Origin: an uncultured Clostridia bacterium
GTDB lineage: Bacteria > Bacillota > Clostridia > UBA1381
Direction of reading: 5' to 3'
Assembly: GCA_947626135.1 (NCBI GenBank)
Contig: CANQQZ010000001.1
Span: forward strand, 62,001-126,000
Length of the DNA: 64,000 nt
Shown piece after piece: positions 45,646 through 55,381 of this stretch. The position numbers and the translations under genes are program-made. The first letter of the stretch is position 1; each line of letters opens with the position of its first letter. The notes under the pieces are model-generated. The model ran no database searches and was not told where the DNA came from. It saw only the letters and a program-made list of their open reading frames with translations.

Positions 45646-47196
45646 TTATAACGGAAGATTTCCGTGCTTTTTTGCCGGACGCGTTTCACGTTTTGATTGC
45701 AGCGTCTCAAGAGCCGCTATGATACGCGGTCTTGTCGAATCCGGTTCTATCACATCATCGATGTAGCCGCGTTTTGCCGCCTCATACGGGGATGAGAATT
45801 TATCCCGGTATTCGCGTATTTTCTGCGCGCGTGTCTCGATGGGATTATCGCTTTCGGCGATTTCCTTTTTAAATATAATATTCGCTGCGCCGTCCGGTCC
45901 CATTACGGCTATTTCGGCGGTGGGCCACGCCATAACCACGTCAGCGCCCAAATGCTTTGAACTCATGGCTATGTATGCGCCGCCGTATGCTTTTCTTAAA
46001 ATAACATTTATTTTCGGTACGGTTGCCTCGGAGTAAGCGTATAAAAGCTTTGCTCCGTGACGGATAATTCCGTTATGCTCCTGCGAAACGCCGGGGAAAT
46101 ATCCGGGTACGTCGGTAAGAGTAACAAGCGGAATATTAAAGCTGTCACAGAAGCGTATGAACCGCGCCGCCTTGGTTGACGAGTCAACGTCGAGCGAACC
46201 GGACATAACCTTGGGCTGATTCGCGATAATGCCGACGGTCAAACCGTTCATTCTCGCGTAGCCGACTACTATATTTTTCGCAAAATTCTTGTGAACCTCA
46301 AAAAATTCGCCGTTATCGACAATTTCCGCTATAACGCTTTTTATGTCATACGCCTTTGTCGGCTCGTCGGGTACGATTGACGCAAGCTTTTCGGAAAGCC
46401 TGTTAATGTCGTCGGTCGGCGTTATATACGGCGCTCCGTCGAGATTATTCGAGGGCAGATATGACAGCAGCTCTTTAATCTGCGCTATACATTCCTCATC
46501 GCTCTTTGCCGTAAACTGCGCAACGCCCGATTTTTCGGAATGCGCTGACGCGCCTCCGAGCTCCTCCGCGGTGACCTCCTCGCCCGTAACTGACGATACG
46601 ACCTGCGGACCTGTTATAAACATGCGGCTTGTGTCTTCAACCATAAACACATAATCCATGATGGCGGGAGAGTATACGGCGCCGCCGGCGCACGGACCCA
46701 TAATAGCGCAGATTTGCGGGATAACGCCGCTGTTATGCGTATTTCTGATGAATATTTCACCAAAACCGGCGAGAGCGTCAACGCCCTCCTGTATTCTCGC
46801 GCCGCCCGAATCGTTCATTCCTACAATCGGCGCGCCGGTTTTTGCAGCCATATCCATAACTTTACATATTTTTTTCGCGTGCATTTCTCCCAGGGATCCG
46901 CCTATAACGGTGAAATCCTGAGCATATACGTACACGAGCCGGCCGTCTACCGTGCCGTAGCCGGTAACGACGCCTTCGCCGGGAGCCTCTTTTTTGTCCA
47001 TGCCGAACTCAGTGCATCTGTGAGTTACAAAAGCGTCTGTTTCCACAAAGCTGCCGGCGTCAAGGAGAAGCGAAATTCTTTCTCTTGCCGTGAGCTTTCT
47101 GGAATCATGCTGCTTTTTAACCGCAGCGGCGCCGCCGCCCTTTTCAATTACGGCTCTGCGGTACTGAAGCTCGGTCAATTTGTCGATTGTTCCCAT
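45646..47196 (-). CDS. mmdA: Acyl-CoA carboxyltransferase, methylmalonyl-CoA decarboxylase alpha-type (12S-like)
   Basis: 516 aa with two crotonase-like halves. Signatures: [48 protein letters not shown], and in the C-half [19 protein letters not shown] and [14 protein letters not shown]. It transfers the carboxyl group of methylmalonyl-CoA (or propionyl-/glutaconyl-CoA relatives) to biotin. First gene of the operon, behind TTGCAA-17-TATAGT. The exact CoA substrate cannot be read from sequence. Confidence 0.9.
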   Translation of the reverse strand: MGTIDKLTELQYRRAVIEKGGGAAAVKKQHDSRKLTARERISLLLDAGSFVETDAFVTHRCTEFGMDKKEAPGEGVVTGYGTVDGRLVYVYAQDFTVIGGSLGEMHAKKICKVMDMAAKTGAPIVGMNDSGGARIQEGVDALAGFGEIFIRNTHNSGVIPQICAIMGPCAGGAVYSPAIMDYVFMVEDTSRMFITGPQVVSSVTGEEVTAEELGGASAHSEKSGVAQFTAKSDEECIAQIKELLSYLPSNNLDGAPYITPTDDINRLSEKLASIVPDEPTKAYDIKSVIAEIVDNGEFFEVHKNFAKNIVVGYARMNGLTVGIIANQPKVMSGSLDVDSSTKAARFIRFCDSFNIPLVTLTDVPGYFPGVSQEHNGIIRHGAKLLYAYSEATVPKINVILRKAYGGAYIAMSSKHLGADVVMAWPTAEIAVMGPDGAANIIFKKEIAESDNPIETRAQKIREYRDKFSSPYEAAKRGYIDDVIEPDSTRPRIIAALETLQSKRETRPAKKHGNLPL

Positions 47197-47252
47197 TTTT
47201 TAGCCTCCGTTATCTATAATTTGCAGATATTTAAAATTTTTACCTATTTTAC

Positions 47253-47281
47253 ACTATACCACAAACCCCCTGTTTTTGCAA
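47253..47281 (-). promoter_or_regulatory. Promoter of the decarboxylase operon
   Basis: On the minus strand TTGCAA (47281-47276), 17 bases, TATAGT (47258-47253), about 57 bases before the mmdA start. Confidence 0.6.
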
Positions 47282-47382
47282 TGGATTTTTTGCATTTTTC
47301 GGACAGTGACTTGTTAAAAAATTATCAGTATTTGAGGTTGATTTTGTGAAGTATATACAAATAGTTTGCTATGGGTAAAATA

Positions 47383-47410
47383 AAAGGAACCGTTATTTAA
47401 CGGTTCCTTT
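47383..47410 (-). terminator. Terminator of the helical-protein gene
   Basis: A 13-bp inverted repeat (47383-47395 with 47398-47410), followed on the minus strand by a T-rich tail. Confidence 0.8.
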
Positions 47411-47419
47411 CCGCCGATG

Positions 47420-47851
47420 TCATACGTATTTTTTCAGCTGGTTAAAATTGCGTTCCTCCATTGCAAGGAGCTTTTGCATAAGATTTTTTACAGGCTCGTC
47501 AACCTGAGTATATTCGCGGAGCTTTCTGATAGCCTGAACTATGCCCATAGCGGAGCCTTGAATAAGCATTTCGGCAATATGCGAAACGGATTTATCCCTG
47601 AGCGTCTGCATGTTTATCATAATGTATGTCCGGACGCGGTCAAAAGCCGACAAATCGTCCTCCGAGGCGCCCTGATCGCGCAGGAGCTTTTCCGCGTCGT
47701 TTTTCATGGCTGTATATTCGTTTTTCTGCGTGTCAAGCTGATGGATAAATTCCGTATCGTCTGTTATTTCCATCAGCTTTGAAATGGAATTAACGCCCAT
47801 CTCAGCGTTTTGGTAAACGTAATTTAGGAGTTCCTCGTTATCCTTTTCCAT
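47420..47851 (-). CDS. Hypothetical all-helical protein, ferritin-like pattern (DUF2383-like)
   Basis: 143 aa, predicted as about four long helices without membrane segments (NEELLNYVYQNAEMGVNSIS, then KNEYTAMKNDAEKLLRDQG and further helices ending FNQLKKYV). Similar proteins are widespread in Clostridia with no known role. The layout suggests a four-helix bundle, but no metal-binding EXXH set is evident. GAGGTGATT precedes ATG 47851. The esterase gene ends 20 bases upstream, so they probably form one transcript. Confidence 0.6.
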   Translation of the reverse strand: MEKDNEELLNYVYQNAEMGVNSISKLMEITDDTEFIHQLDTQKNEYTAMKNDAEKLLRDQGASEDDLSAFDRVRTYIMINMQTLRDKSVSHIAEMLIQGSAMGIVQAIRKLREYTQVDEPVKNLMQKLLAMEERNFNQLKKYV

Positions 47852-47871
47852 TTATAATCACCTCGTGATTA

Positions 47872-48507
47872 TTATGTGAGGAGCTCCTTTATTTTATCCG
47901 CGATTGCAGCTGCGAGTTTTGCGTGATTTTCGCTGTCCATATGCACGCCGTCAAGATCGGACGCATGGGCGTAATCCGCGGCATTTAAAAAGCCGCATTG
48001 ATTCTTTTCGGCGACAGCTTTGAATTTCGGCGCCAGCTGCTTTGACAGTCCGCACGCGCGTATACCGCCGTAGAGAGGAGCGAACGTTTCGCTCTCAGCG
48101 ACCGACGGGGATATTAAAATCGGGGAAACGATGAGGATTTTGCAGTCAACACATTCCCGCGCGAGCTTAATAAGCGTTTCGATTCCGCGGGCACTGTCAT
48201 CCGCGCCGGCATGCGCGCCGAGCAGCAGGTCGTTCGTGCCGAGCATTATGATAAGCAAATCGAACGGCTTGTGAGTGCACAGGACCGGCTTTATAACAGT
48301 GGAGCCTTCCCAGCCATCGGCATTGGTATCAACGGAAAAAACACTCGTTCGTCCGCACAAGCCTTCCTCTATAATCTCATAGCCCTCGCCGAGGATCGGG
48401 CGTATAAGCCTTGTCCAGCGGTTTTCGAGCCTGCTGCCGTCCGCGGGATCGTGACCGTAGGTATTGGAGTCACCGAAGCATACTATCCTTTTCATATATA
48501 CATCCAT
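47872..48507 (-). CDS. SGNH/GDSL-family esterase
   Basis: Serine esterase of about 211 aa. Block I GDSNTYG has the nucleophile Ser14, block III is LGTNDLL, and the Asp/His pair is in DLDGVHMD near the C-terminus. No signal peptide is seen, so it acts inside the cell. Substrate is probably an acetylated sugar, in keeping with the neighbouring arabinofuranosidase. ATG 48507 and ATG 48495 (MKRIVCFGDSN) are both possible; the GGAAAGG site is 3 or 15 bases away, so neither is ideal. Confidence 0.82.
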   Translation of the reverse strand: MDVYMKRIVCFGDSNTYGHDPADGSRLENRWTRLIRPILGEGYEIIEEGLCGRTSVFSVDTNADGWEGSTVIKPVLCTHKPFDLLIIMLGTNDLLLGAHAGADDSARGIETLIKLARECVDCKILIVSPILISPSVAESETFAPLYGGIRACGLSKQLAPKFKAVAEKNQCGFLNAADYAHASDLDGVHMDSENHAKLAAAIADKIKELLT

Positions 48508-48709
48508 AGCCTTTCCGCCCGCGGATATTAAAGAAAACAAACGTCTCGCCGCGGGCTGATAAGACGTTAAACGCGCATTTTAAAGCCGCCTGATAAAGCA
48601 TACCGGCAGCTGAGGTTCAGCATGTTTTGCTTATTTGCTTTATGACGGAATTATAACACATAAATTTCCAAAAAACAATAATATCTGCCAATTAAATCAT
48701 AAAAATCAC

Positions 48710-48737
48710 TTGACGGTTTTATGTGTTATGGTATATT
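48710..48737 (+). promoter_or_regulatory. Arabinofuranosidase promoter
   Basis: TTGACG (48710-48715), 16 bases, TATATT (48732-48737), 33 bases before the ATG. Confidence 0.6.
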
Positions 48738-48770
48738 ATATGGGAAACGGCTTTTTGAGAGGTGCATAAT

Positions 48771-51089
48771 ATGAACGCAATTAAAATTAACACGAAAAAA
48801 AGACTGTTTCCCACAGGCGATTTGTGGGGAATATTTTTTGAGGATATAAATCATGCGGCTGACGGCGGACTGTATCCGGAGATGGTACGAAACCGCGCGT
48901 TCGAGTTCTGCGCAATGGATGCTCCCGGCTATAACGCCATGACGGCGTGGGAAATACGGGGCGGCGGAGAGACCGAAATAAAAAACGGCGGGGGAATAAG
49001 CGATAAAAATACGCACTTCGCCGTATTAAAAACGGAATCAAGACTGTCGATTGTAAATACGGGCTTTAACGGAGGCTTGAGTCTTGAAAAGGGCGAAAGG
49101 TATAATTATTCGCTGTATCTTAAAGGAAGCGCGGACAGAGTGTCGTTTTCGGTTGAGGATGCGGAGGGAAAAAATTATTATTCGGAGGATATCCGCATTA
49201 CGGATGAATGGCAAAAATATTCCGGCTCCTTTACGGCTGAGGAAACCGACCATACGGCGCGCGCGGCTGTCAGCGCGGAAAACGGAGAAATATGCGTAAC
49301 ATTTTTGTCCGTCATGCCCGATAGAACATTTATGGGACACGGACTAAGGCTTGATTTGGCGGGTATGCTCGCGGAATTAAAGCCGAAATTCATGCGTTTT
49401 CCGGGCGGATGCCTGACGCATGACGGCTCAATGAACAAAAACGACAGAAATTCGCTGTATCGCTGGGTCAACACGATCGGACCCATAGAGGAGCGCCCGC
49501 CGCGCCGTAATAATTGGGGATATAATCAGACGGCGGGTCTTGGCTTTTTCGAGTATTTTCAATTCTGCGAGGATATAGGCGCAAAAGCCGTGCCGGTTGT
49601 TTCGGGAGGCTGGAACCCGCACGATCATACGGGCGTTCCTGTAGAGGACATAGACGAGTTTGTGGATGAGACACTCGCGCTGATAGAATTTGCCAATGGA
49701 GACGAGACGACGCAATGGGGCGGGAAGCGCGCCGCAATGGGACATAAGGAGCCGTTTAATCTTGAATATATAGCTATAGGCAACGAGGAGGTTGCCGACG
49801 GCTTTTTTGACCGCTATCCGTATTTTCATAACGCGGTGAGGGAAAGATATCCCGATATAAAAATAATAGCGACAAGCGGCCCGTGGTGCGACGGCTACGA
49901 TTTTGAATACGGCTGGTCGGAAGCAAAAAAGCACGGCGCGGACATAGTGGACGAGCATTATTATATGCATCCCGAATGGTTTTTGACAAATATAGACCGT
50001 TACAGAAAATATGACAGAAGCGGTCCCAAGGTGTTCATAGGAGAATTTGCCTCGTGGGGAAACAGGTATGAAAACGCGCTTGCTGAGGCGTGCTATATGA
50101 CGAGCGTCGAAAATAACGCGGACGTTGTTTCGCTTGCGTGCTACGCGCCGCTTTTCGCCAATGCGGATTATGTGAATTGGTCGCCGGATATGATTTGGTA
50201 CGACAATCATAAATCCTACGGAACACCGAATTATTATGTGCAGCAAATGTTCATGGCGCACCAGCCTGATTATGTGGTTGAGAGCGAGGCTGAAAACGAC
50301 GCTCCGAACGAGCCTGTCGAGCTTCCCGAAATATCGGGTCGGTGCGGCGTATCCTTGCAGAAAACAGCGGCGGAATTTTACGGCGTTTATGTAAACGGCG
50401 AACTGCAAACGGATCTTTACGCGGCGACAAACGTCAACTGGAGCGTTAAGGATGGCAGATACGCGTTTGAGGAAACAAGCGAAATGCCGGTATCGCTGTT
50501 CTTCGAGCCGCTCTCCGACGGCGCGTCAATAAAATTGAAGGCGAAAAAGCTTTCCGGACGGGAGGGCTTCAGAATAATATTCGGCGCGAAAAATAACAAG
50601 AGCTATTATTTCTGGGAAATAGGCGGCTGGATGAACGACGTGTCGATGGTAAACAAAATGAAAGGCGACAAGGGCGCGGGCGTAACGGTCGGCAGACATA
50701 TACATATTGAAACCGGACGCGAATATGAAATAGAAGTCGAGGCTAAGGGCAATCATTTTATCTGCCGGCTCGACGGAGAGGTTTATCATGACTTTGAGGA
50801 AAAGCGCGGCGAGATAAGACCGATATATCTCACAGCCGGAGTCACGGACAATAAAACGATAATAAAAGCGGCGAATTACAAAGAAGAAGAATATCCGGCG
50901 CAGATAGCTCTTGACAAAAGCGTGTCAAAAATACGCGTTACCCAACTGATTTCCGACGATATGAGCGCGGAGAACAGCTTTGGTGAGCCGGAGAAAATAC
51001 ATCCGGTATCGACGGAGCTTGACGTGACGGGGGAGAGCTTTCAATATACCTTCCCGGGACGTTCGGTAACGGTTATGGAAATCGAATAA
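48771..51089 (+). CDS. Alpha-L-arabinofuranosidase, GH51 family
   Basis: Releases terminal arabinose from arabinan, arabinoxylan or pectin side chains. 772 aa. GIFFEDINHAADGGLYPEMVRNRAFEF opens the barrel. A beta-sandwich insert occurs at about 55-185. The likely acid/base is Glu339 (IAIGNEE) and the likely nucleophile Glu425 (FIGEFASWG). An extra jelly-roll-like module at about 565-690 precedes the C-terminal beta domain. No signal peptide, so it works on imported oligosaccharides. ATG 48771 follows GAGAGG. Confidence 0.88.
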   Translation: MNAIKINTKKRLFPTGDLWGIFFEDINHAADGGLYPEMVRNRAFEFCAMDAPGYNAMTAWEIRGGGETEIKNGGGISDKNTHFAVLKTESRLSIVNTGFNGGLSLEKGERYNYSLYLKGSADRVSFSVEDAEGKNYYSEDIRITDEWQKYSGSFTAEETDHTARAAVSAENGEICVTFLSVMPDRTFMGHGLRLDLAGMLAELKPKFMRFPGGCLTHDGSMNKNDRNSLYRWVNTIGPIEERPPRRNNWGYNQTAGLGFFEYFQFCEDIGAKAVPVVSGGWNPHDHTGVPVEDIDEFVDETLALIEFANGDETTQWGGKRAAMGHKEPFNLEYIAIGNEEVADGFFDRYPYFHNAVRERYPDIKIIATSGPWCDGYDFEYGWSEAKKHGADIVDEHYYMHPEWFLTNIDRYRKYDRSGPKVFIGEFASWGNRYENALAEACYMTSVENNADVVSLACYAPLFANADYVNWSPDMIWYDNHKSYGTPNYYVQQMFMAHQPDYVVESEAENDAPNEPVELPEISGRCGVSLQKTAAEFYGVYVNGELQTDLYAATNVNWSVKDGRYAFEETSEMPVSLFFEPLSDGASIKLKAKKLSGREGFRIIFGAKNNKSYYFWEIGGWMNDVSMVNKMKGDKGAGVTVGRHIHIETGREYEIEVEAKGNHFICRLDGEVYHDFEEKRGEIRPIYLTAGVTDNKTIIKAANYKEEEYPAQIALDKSVSKIRVTQLISDDMSAENSFGEPEKIHPVSTELDVTGESFQYTFPGRSVTVMEIE

Positions 51090-51112
51090 AATATATACGG
51101 AGGCGGAAAAAA

Positions 51113-51883
51113 ATGGATGTTAAATGTGTGGAGATCAAACGCGACGGACTAACGCTCAGGGGCGATTTAAGAGTGCCGGAGGGTAAGGACAAATGCCCGG
51201 TTGTTATAATTTTTCACGGGTTCATGGCGTCTCGCGGCTATGGCGAAAAGAGCAGCATGTTCGAGCGCATAGCGGACGAATGCGTCAAGCGGGGCATTGC
51301 GGCTGTGAAATTTGACTTTGACGGTCACGGCGAGAGCGGCGGAGAATTTTCGGATATGAATGTTTACAGTGAGATTCTCGACGCGGCAAAGATTGTGGAT
51401 TATGTGAGAAGTCTGCCGTTTGTGACGGATATTTACGCGGCGGGTCACTCGCAGGGAGCGCTCGTGGGCGGCATGATTGCGGGAATGTACAGGGAATATA
51501 TATCAAAGCTTGTTATGATAGCGCCTGCGGCAACCTTGAAGGATGACGCGCTTGCGGGATCGCTTTTCGGCACTCCATATGACAGCTACAATTTGCCGGA
51601 ATACATATCGGTTACAAACGATAAAGGACAGAGCTTTAAAACGGGAAATCTTTATTTCAGGATAGCTAAAACGCTGCCCATATATGAAACCACAGAGCTG
51701 TTTACCGGTAAAATGCTCATAATACACGGAAGCGATGACCAGGCGGTCGGTGTGATAGGCTCGCGCAGATACAAGGAGCGTATGCCGCGTGCCGAGCTTA
51801 TAATAGTGGACGGCGCGGATCACGGCTTTACGGGTAAGCTTGATTTTGTGGCGGAAAAGACGGCGGATTTTCTTGCGGAATAG
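51113..51883 (+). CDS. Alpha/beta hydrolase, serine esterase type
   Basis: 256 aa. The oxyanion segment is FHGFMASRG, the nucleophile elbow is GHSQGA, and the catalytic Asp and His are probably in IHGSDDQAVG and DGADHGFTG. It resembles feruloyl/cinnamoyl esterase-like acyl hydrolases. 24 bases after the arabinofuranosidase with its own GGAGG site, so likely to remove ester groups from the same plant glycans. No signal peptide. Substrate not determined. Confidence 0.82.
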   Translation: MDVKCVEIKRDGLTLRGDLRVPEGKDKCPVVIIFHGFMASRGYGEKSSMFERIADECVKRGIAAVKFDFDGHGESGGEFSDMNVYSEILDAAKIVDYVRSLPFVTDIYAAGHSQGALVGGMIAGMYREYISKLVMIAPAATLKDDALAGSLFGTPYDSYNLPEYISVTNDKGQSFKTGNLYFRIAKTLPIYETTELFTGKMLIIHGSDDQAVGVIGSRRYKERMPRAELIIVDGADHGFTGKLDFVAEKTADFLAE

Positions 51884-51901
51884 TTTCGGGGAGACGGCAT
51901 A

Positions 51902-52735
51902 ATGGAGAGGTTTGACGGAATACTTTTATGCACTGACCTTGATGATACTCTGCTTACGCGCGATAAAAGGGTGTCGGAGAAAAATGTAAATGCGCTGCGT
52001 TATTTTATGGATAACGGAGGAATGTTTACGTTTGCTACGGGACGCGTGCCGCGCGGCGCAAAGCTTGTGCGTAAATATATAGAACCCAACGCTCCAATGG
52101 TATGTGCGAACGGGGCGGCGATTTACGATTTTAAAACAGGGAAATTTTTATGGAGCCTGAAGCTCGATAAGGGTATAAACGATGTAATCGGGTATGTTTA
52201 CGAGCACTTTCCCTCCGCCGGCGTTGAAGCGAGCTCAGAGGATACAGTGTATTTTTGCAGAACAAACAGGATTGTGGAGGAGCACAAGCATCTGGAAAAA
52301 TTTCCGGATATGTATATTGACTATCAAAATCTGCCCGAACGCATACTGAAGGTGATTTTCATGGTTGAGGAAAACGAGCTCGATGCATTTAAAAGTCTGA
52401 TACGCGGCACAAGCTTCCCGGAAAGGTACAGCTTTATTCAGTCGAGTCCGTGGTACTACGAGCTTTTGCCGAAGAACGCGTCAAAGGGAGCCGGATTAAA
52501 AAAGTTAAAGGAACTTACGGGAGCGCGGTTTTCGGTTGCGATGGGTGACAATGAAAACGATTTATCGCTTATGACGGGAGCGGATTTGGGTATCGCCGTG
52601 GCGAATGCGGCGGACTGCGTGAAACGCGCCGCGGGATACATAACCGAAAATGACAACAATCACGACGCTGTATTTGAGGTCATAAGCAAGCTTCGCGGCG
52701 GAGATATTAAGATAGTGAACAAACATATCGGATGA
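51902..52735 (+). CDS. Cof-type HAD-IIB family phosphatase
   Basis: 277 aa. Motif I is TDLDDTLLT with the nucleophile aspartate, motif II lies in FTFATGR, motif III is the lysine of NASKGAGLKKL, and motif IV is MGDNENDLSLM. A type IIB cap is inserted in the middle. Such enzymes hydrolyse sugar phosphates or FMN. It is 19 bases after the hydrolase and probably in the same transcript; the substrate may be a phosphorylated sugar. Confidence 0.87.
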   Translation: MERFDGILLCTDLDDTLLTRDKRVSEKNVNALRYFMDNGGMFTFATGRVPRGAKLVRKYIEPNAPMVCANGAAIYDFKTGKFLWSLKLDKGINDVIGYVYEHFPSAGVEASSEDTVYFCRTNRIVEEHKHLEKFPDMYIDYQNLPERILKVIFMVEENELDAFKSLIRGTSFPERYSFIQSSPWYYELLPKNASKGAGLKKLKELTGARFSVAMGDNENDLSLMTGADLGIAVANAADCVKRAAGYITENDNNHDAVFEVISKLRGGDIKIVNKHIG

Positions 52736-52834
52736 GCCGAATACACAAACAGCCCGTGCGCGGATTATGCGGCGGGCTGTTCTGACGCTTAATTCGGGCA
52801 GAAGATATGCCGTTACCGCCGGCCATTTTTTGCG

Positions 52835-53296
52835 TTACTCGCTGACCATACGTCTCATAATACGCATGAGCCGCGGTCGGTTATACCTTTGAATTATAAT
52901 ATACGGAATATTTCCGACCGCATAGCACACGCAGCATACAATACCGCCTATGCTTTGCCAGACAACTATCATACCCAGTGACAGAATCATAAGCGCGTAA
53001 TGCGCCGCCTCCGCCACACAAGTTTCCGCGACGAGTCTGCCGATGTCTTCGGCTGTTTCGCTGCCGCGCAAACGTTTGGCGATCATAATTTTTATATATT
53101 TGCTCATATCCGGCAATTTATTTTTCCATTTGTTTATATGCAGGCTGTTGTATATTTTCCCGCCGTTTTCCCATTTACGCTCCGCGAACAGCGCGCTGTC
53201 GGGATTAAACCACCTCCTCGGCAGCATAAAGCCGATAATCAGCACGGCAAGAGAGCATACAGCGCCGTATACGGCGTCATAAATGATATTACGCAT
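52835..53296 (-). CDS. CrtO-like acyltransferase family membrane protein
   Basis: 153 aa. Three or so hydrophobic segments flank a conserved centre (RRWFNPDSALFAERKWENGG, then WKNKLPDMSKYI) that matches the glycosyl-4,4'-diaponeurosporenoate acyltransferase (CrtO) family. In Staphylococcus this enzyme esterifies the sugar of staphyloxanthin, but no carotenoid genes are in this window, and homologues are common in non-pigmented Clostridia, so the substrate here is probably different. Confidence 0.7.
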   Translation of the reverse strand: MRNIIYDAVYGAVCSLAVLIIGFMLPRRWFNPDSALFAERKWENGGKIYNSLHINKWKNKLPDMSKYIKIMIAKRLRGSETAEDIGRLVAETCVAEAAHYALMILSLGMIVVWQSIGGIVCCVCYAVGNIPYIIIQRYNRPRLMRIMRRMVSE

Positions 53297-53377
53297 TATA
53301 TCCTCCGTCGAATCTTGTATATTCTTATTATATCATGCGAGGATACATTTTGCAATATAAATCATGTGTATTTTCGG

Positions 53378-53920
53378 TTAAATAATATTTGCTTTTATAA
53401 GAGCGCGCCGCACGGCGTATGAAAGATAAGACGCAGCCAATGCCTTTAAGATGTCAACCGGTATAAACGGAAGCACACATACCGTAAGAGCGTATTTTAG
53501 ACCGACCGTCTGCACAAGCATAAACTGGATCGTTCCCATTGCGTAGCACAGCGCCGTTCCGGCGAGAACCGCCAAAAAATACCTGGCAACAATACGATAT
53601 TTGCTCTGCGGCATATTAAGAGTAAGAAGCCCTATAAGAGCGGTCATGGGAATGTATGACCATATATAGCCTCCCGTCGGACCGACAAGCGGAGCGATGC
53701 CTCCGCGAAAGCCTGTGAATACCGGAACGCCGACCGCTCCAATAAGCACAAACAGCGAAACGGACGCCGTACCGTATTTTAACCCGAGTATTCCGGCCGC
53801 GAGCATAACGCCGAACAGTCCCATCGATATCGGCACCGGTTCAATGGGAACCGACATTACGGAGAATACACATAAAATTCCCGCGAATACAGCGCATATT
53901 ACGATGCTTTTTGTTTTCAT
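53378..53920 (-). CDS. bioY: Biotin transporter BioY (ECF S component)
   Basis: 180 aa, six hydrophobic helices. Signatures: SVPIEPVPISMGLFGVMLAA, GGIAPLVGPTGGYIWSY and the C-terminal FIPVDILKALAASYLS. It binds biotin and works alone or with a shared ECF module (not seen here). It would supply cofactor for the biotin-dependent decarboxylase at 42-47 kb. GGGAGGG precedes the ATG. Confidence 0.92.
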   Translation of the reverse strand: MKTKSIVICAVFAGILCVFSVMSVPIEPVPISMGLFGVMLAAGILGLKYGTASVSLFVLIGAVGVPVFTGFRGGIAPLVGPTGGYIWSYIPMTALIGLLTLNMPQSKYRIVARYFLAVLAGTALCYAMGTIQFMLVQTVGLKYALTVCVLPFIPVDILKALAASYLSYAVRRALIKANII

Positions 53921-53952
53921 AGACTATCCCTCCCAAAAATTATGTCTTTAAA

Positions 53953-53981
53953 ATTGTAACAGAAGCAAGGACGATTGTCAA
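53953..53981 (-). promoter_or_regulatory. bioY promoter
   Basis: On the minus strand TTGACA (53981-53976), 17 bases, TACAAT (53958-53953). Confidence 0.75.
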
Positions 53982-54083
53982 CCATTATTTTTCGGCATGG
54001 TTTACAATTATTTTTTTGCTTCCGCAAAAAGCGTTGTAAATGGGAGGAAAAATGTGGTACAATGTAATTCGGAGAGTGATAAT

Positions 54084-55268
54084 ATGAATTATTATGAAAG
54101 TCTGTCGGAGGAAGCGCAGAAGAAGGTGCGCGAGCTTACGGGGTTTGACGGCTCCGAGCTCCCGAAGCCCGTGCGGCGGGATATGTCGCATGACAGGGCG
54201 AATTTATGGCGTCCGGCGTATGTGAGGGATGTGGAGAAGATAATGCACAGCCCGTATTATAATCGGTATACCGATAAGACACAGGTCTTTTCATTTTATA
54301 AAAACGACGACATTTCGCGGCGCGGTTTCCATGTGCAGCTTGTATCGCGCATCGCGCGAAATATAGGCAGACTCCTGGGGCTTAATCTTGATTTGATAGA
54401 GGCGATAGCGCTCGGACACGATATAGGACATACGCCGTTCGGGCATGCGGGAGAGCGCTTTTTGAATGAATTGTATCACAATAATACCGGCAGGTATTTT
54501 AATCATAATGCTCACAGTGTCCGTGTGCTGGACGGAATTTTCAATCTGAATCTGACATTGCAGACATTGGACGGTATTTTATGCCATAACGGAGAATTTG
54601 AGTGCAGAGAGTATCGTCCGGAGCCGCTTGACGGATTCGGGGAATTTGATAAAAAGACGGAGGCGTGCTATACCGATCGGACAGCCGTGGAAAGGCTTGT
54701 GCCGTCCACGCTCGAGGGGTGCGTGGTACGCGTGTGCGATATGATAGCATACCTTGGCAAGGACCGGCAGGATGCGGTGAAAGCAAGGCTTATAGAGGAT
54801 GAAAATGTGTTCGGTTCGTCTCCTATAGGCAGCTTTAACGCGGCTATAATTAACAACCTTATCGTTGATCTGGTGGAAAACAGCGTAGGAAAGGATTTTA
54901 TAATGCTCGATAAGGTGCATTTTGACGCCGTAAAAAGCATAAAGCGTGAAAATTATGAAAAAATTTATTTTGACAACAGCATTTCCGACGGCTACGATAA
55001 TATTATAAAGCCCATGTTTGCGCGCGTATATAATTCGCTGCTGGATATGCTTAAAAGGGGCGACAGAAGCTCTGTTATTTATCGTCATCATATTGATTTT
55101 GTCAACAGCAGGCGCTCCTCCGATGACTATGAAAAAACCGAGCCCAATCAGATTGTGACCGACTATATGGCGAGTATGACCGACGATTATTTTATAGATT
55201 TGTATGAGTTTCTTTTCGGCGTGAAAAGCGGGATCGAGTACAAATCATATTTTGACGATATGCACTAA
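54084..55268 (+). CDS. Deoxyguanosinetriphosphate triphosphohydrolase-like HD protein
   Basis: dGTPase-family HD hydrolase, 394 aa. The HD motif is ALGHDIGHTPFGHAGERFLNEL, preceded by the histidine-containing HVQLVSRIARNIGRLLGLN. A later CDMIAYLGKDRQDA segment supplies the final metal aspartate. Such enzymes hydrolyse dNTPs to nucleoside and triphosphate; substrate preference varies. ATG 54084 follows CGGAGAG; the longer frame from 53997 begins within the divergent promoter. Confidence 0.87.
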   Translation: MNYYESLSEEAQKKVRELTGFDGSELPKPVRRDMSHDRANLWRPAYVRDVEKIMHSPYYNRYTDKTQVFSFYKNDDISRRGFHVQLVSRIARNIGRLLGLNLDLIEAIALGHDIGHTPFGHAGERFLNELYHNNTGRYFNHNAHSVRVLDGIFNLNLTLQTLDGILCHNGEFECREYRPEPLDGFGEFDKKTEACYTDRTAVERLVPSTLEGCVVRVCDMIAYLGKDRQDAVKARLIEDENVFGSSPIGSFNAAIINNLIVDLVENSVGKDFIMLDKVHFDAVKSIKRENYEKIYFDNSISDGYDNIIKPMFARVYNSLLDMLKRGDRSSVIYRHHIDFVNSRRSSDDYEKTEPNQIVTDYMASMTDDYFIDLYEFLFGVKSGIEYKSYFDDMH

Positions 55269-55346
55269 AATATATAATATATCATATAAAAAATTAGATA
55301 AGTTGTTCAAAATTCAGAGTTTTTAAAAAAAAGATTGGTCAAACAC

Positions 55347-55375
55347 TTGAAAATTATGTTCCCCTCGTGTATAAT
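55347..55375 (+). promoter_or_regulatory. Promoter of the candidate small RNA
   Basis: TTGAAA (55347-55352), 17 bases, TATAAT (55370-55375). No open reading frame follows before the next promoter. Confidence 0.6.
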
Positions 55376-55381
55376 AATACT

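Noticed and set aside
49428..50408. 326-codon open frame antisense to the arabinofuranosidase gene
   Set aside because: It mirrors a well-supported GH51 gene, has no ribosome site, and its composition (rich in Arg, His, Ile, Val) is that of a shadow frame.
52747..52781. Terminator after the HAD phosphatase gene
   Set aside because: AACAGCCCG and CGGGCTGTT can pair, but the loop is long and no T run follows, so I left it out of the feature list.
53953..53981. BirA operator overlapping the bioY promoter
   Set aside because: GTTGACAAT and GTTACAATT occur as similar direct repeats, but the inverted symmetry required of a BirA site is missing.
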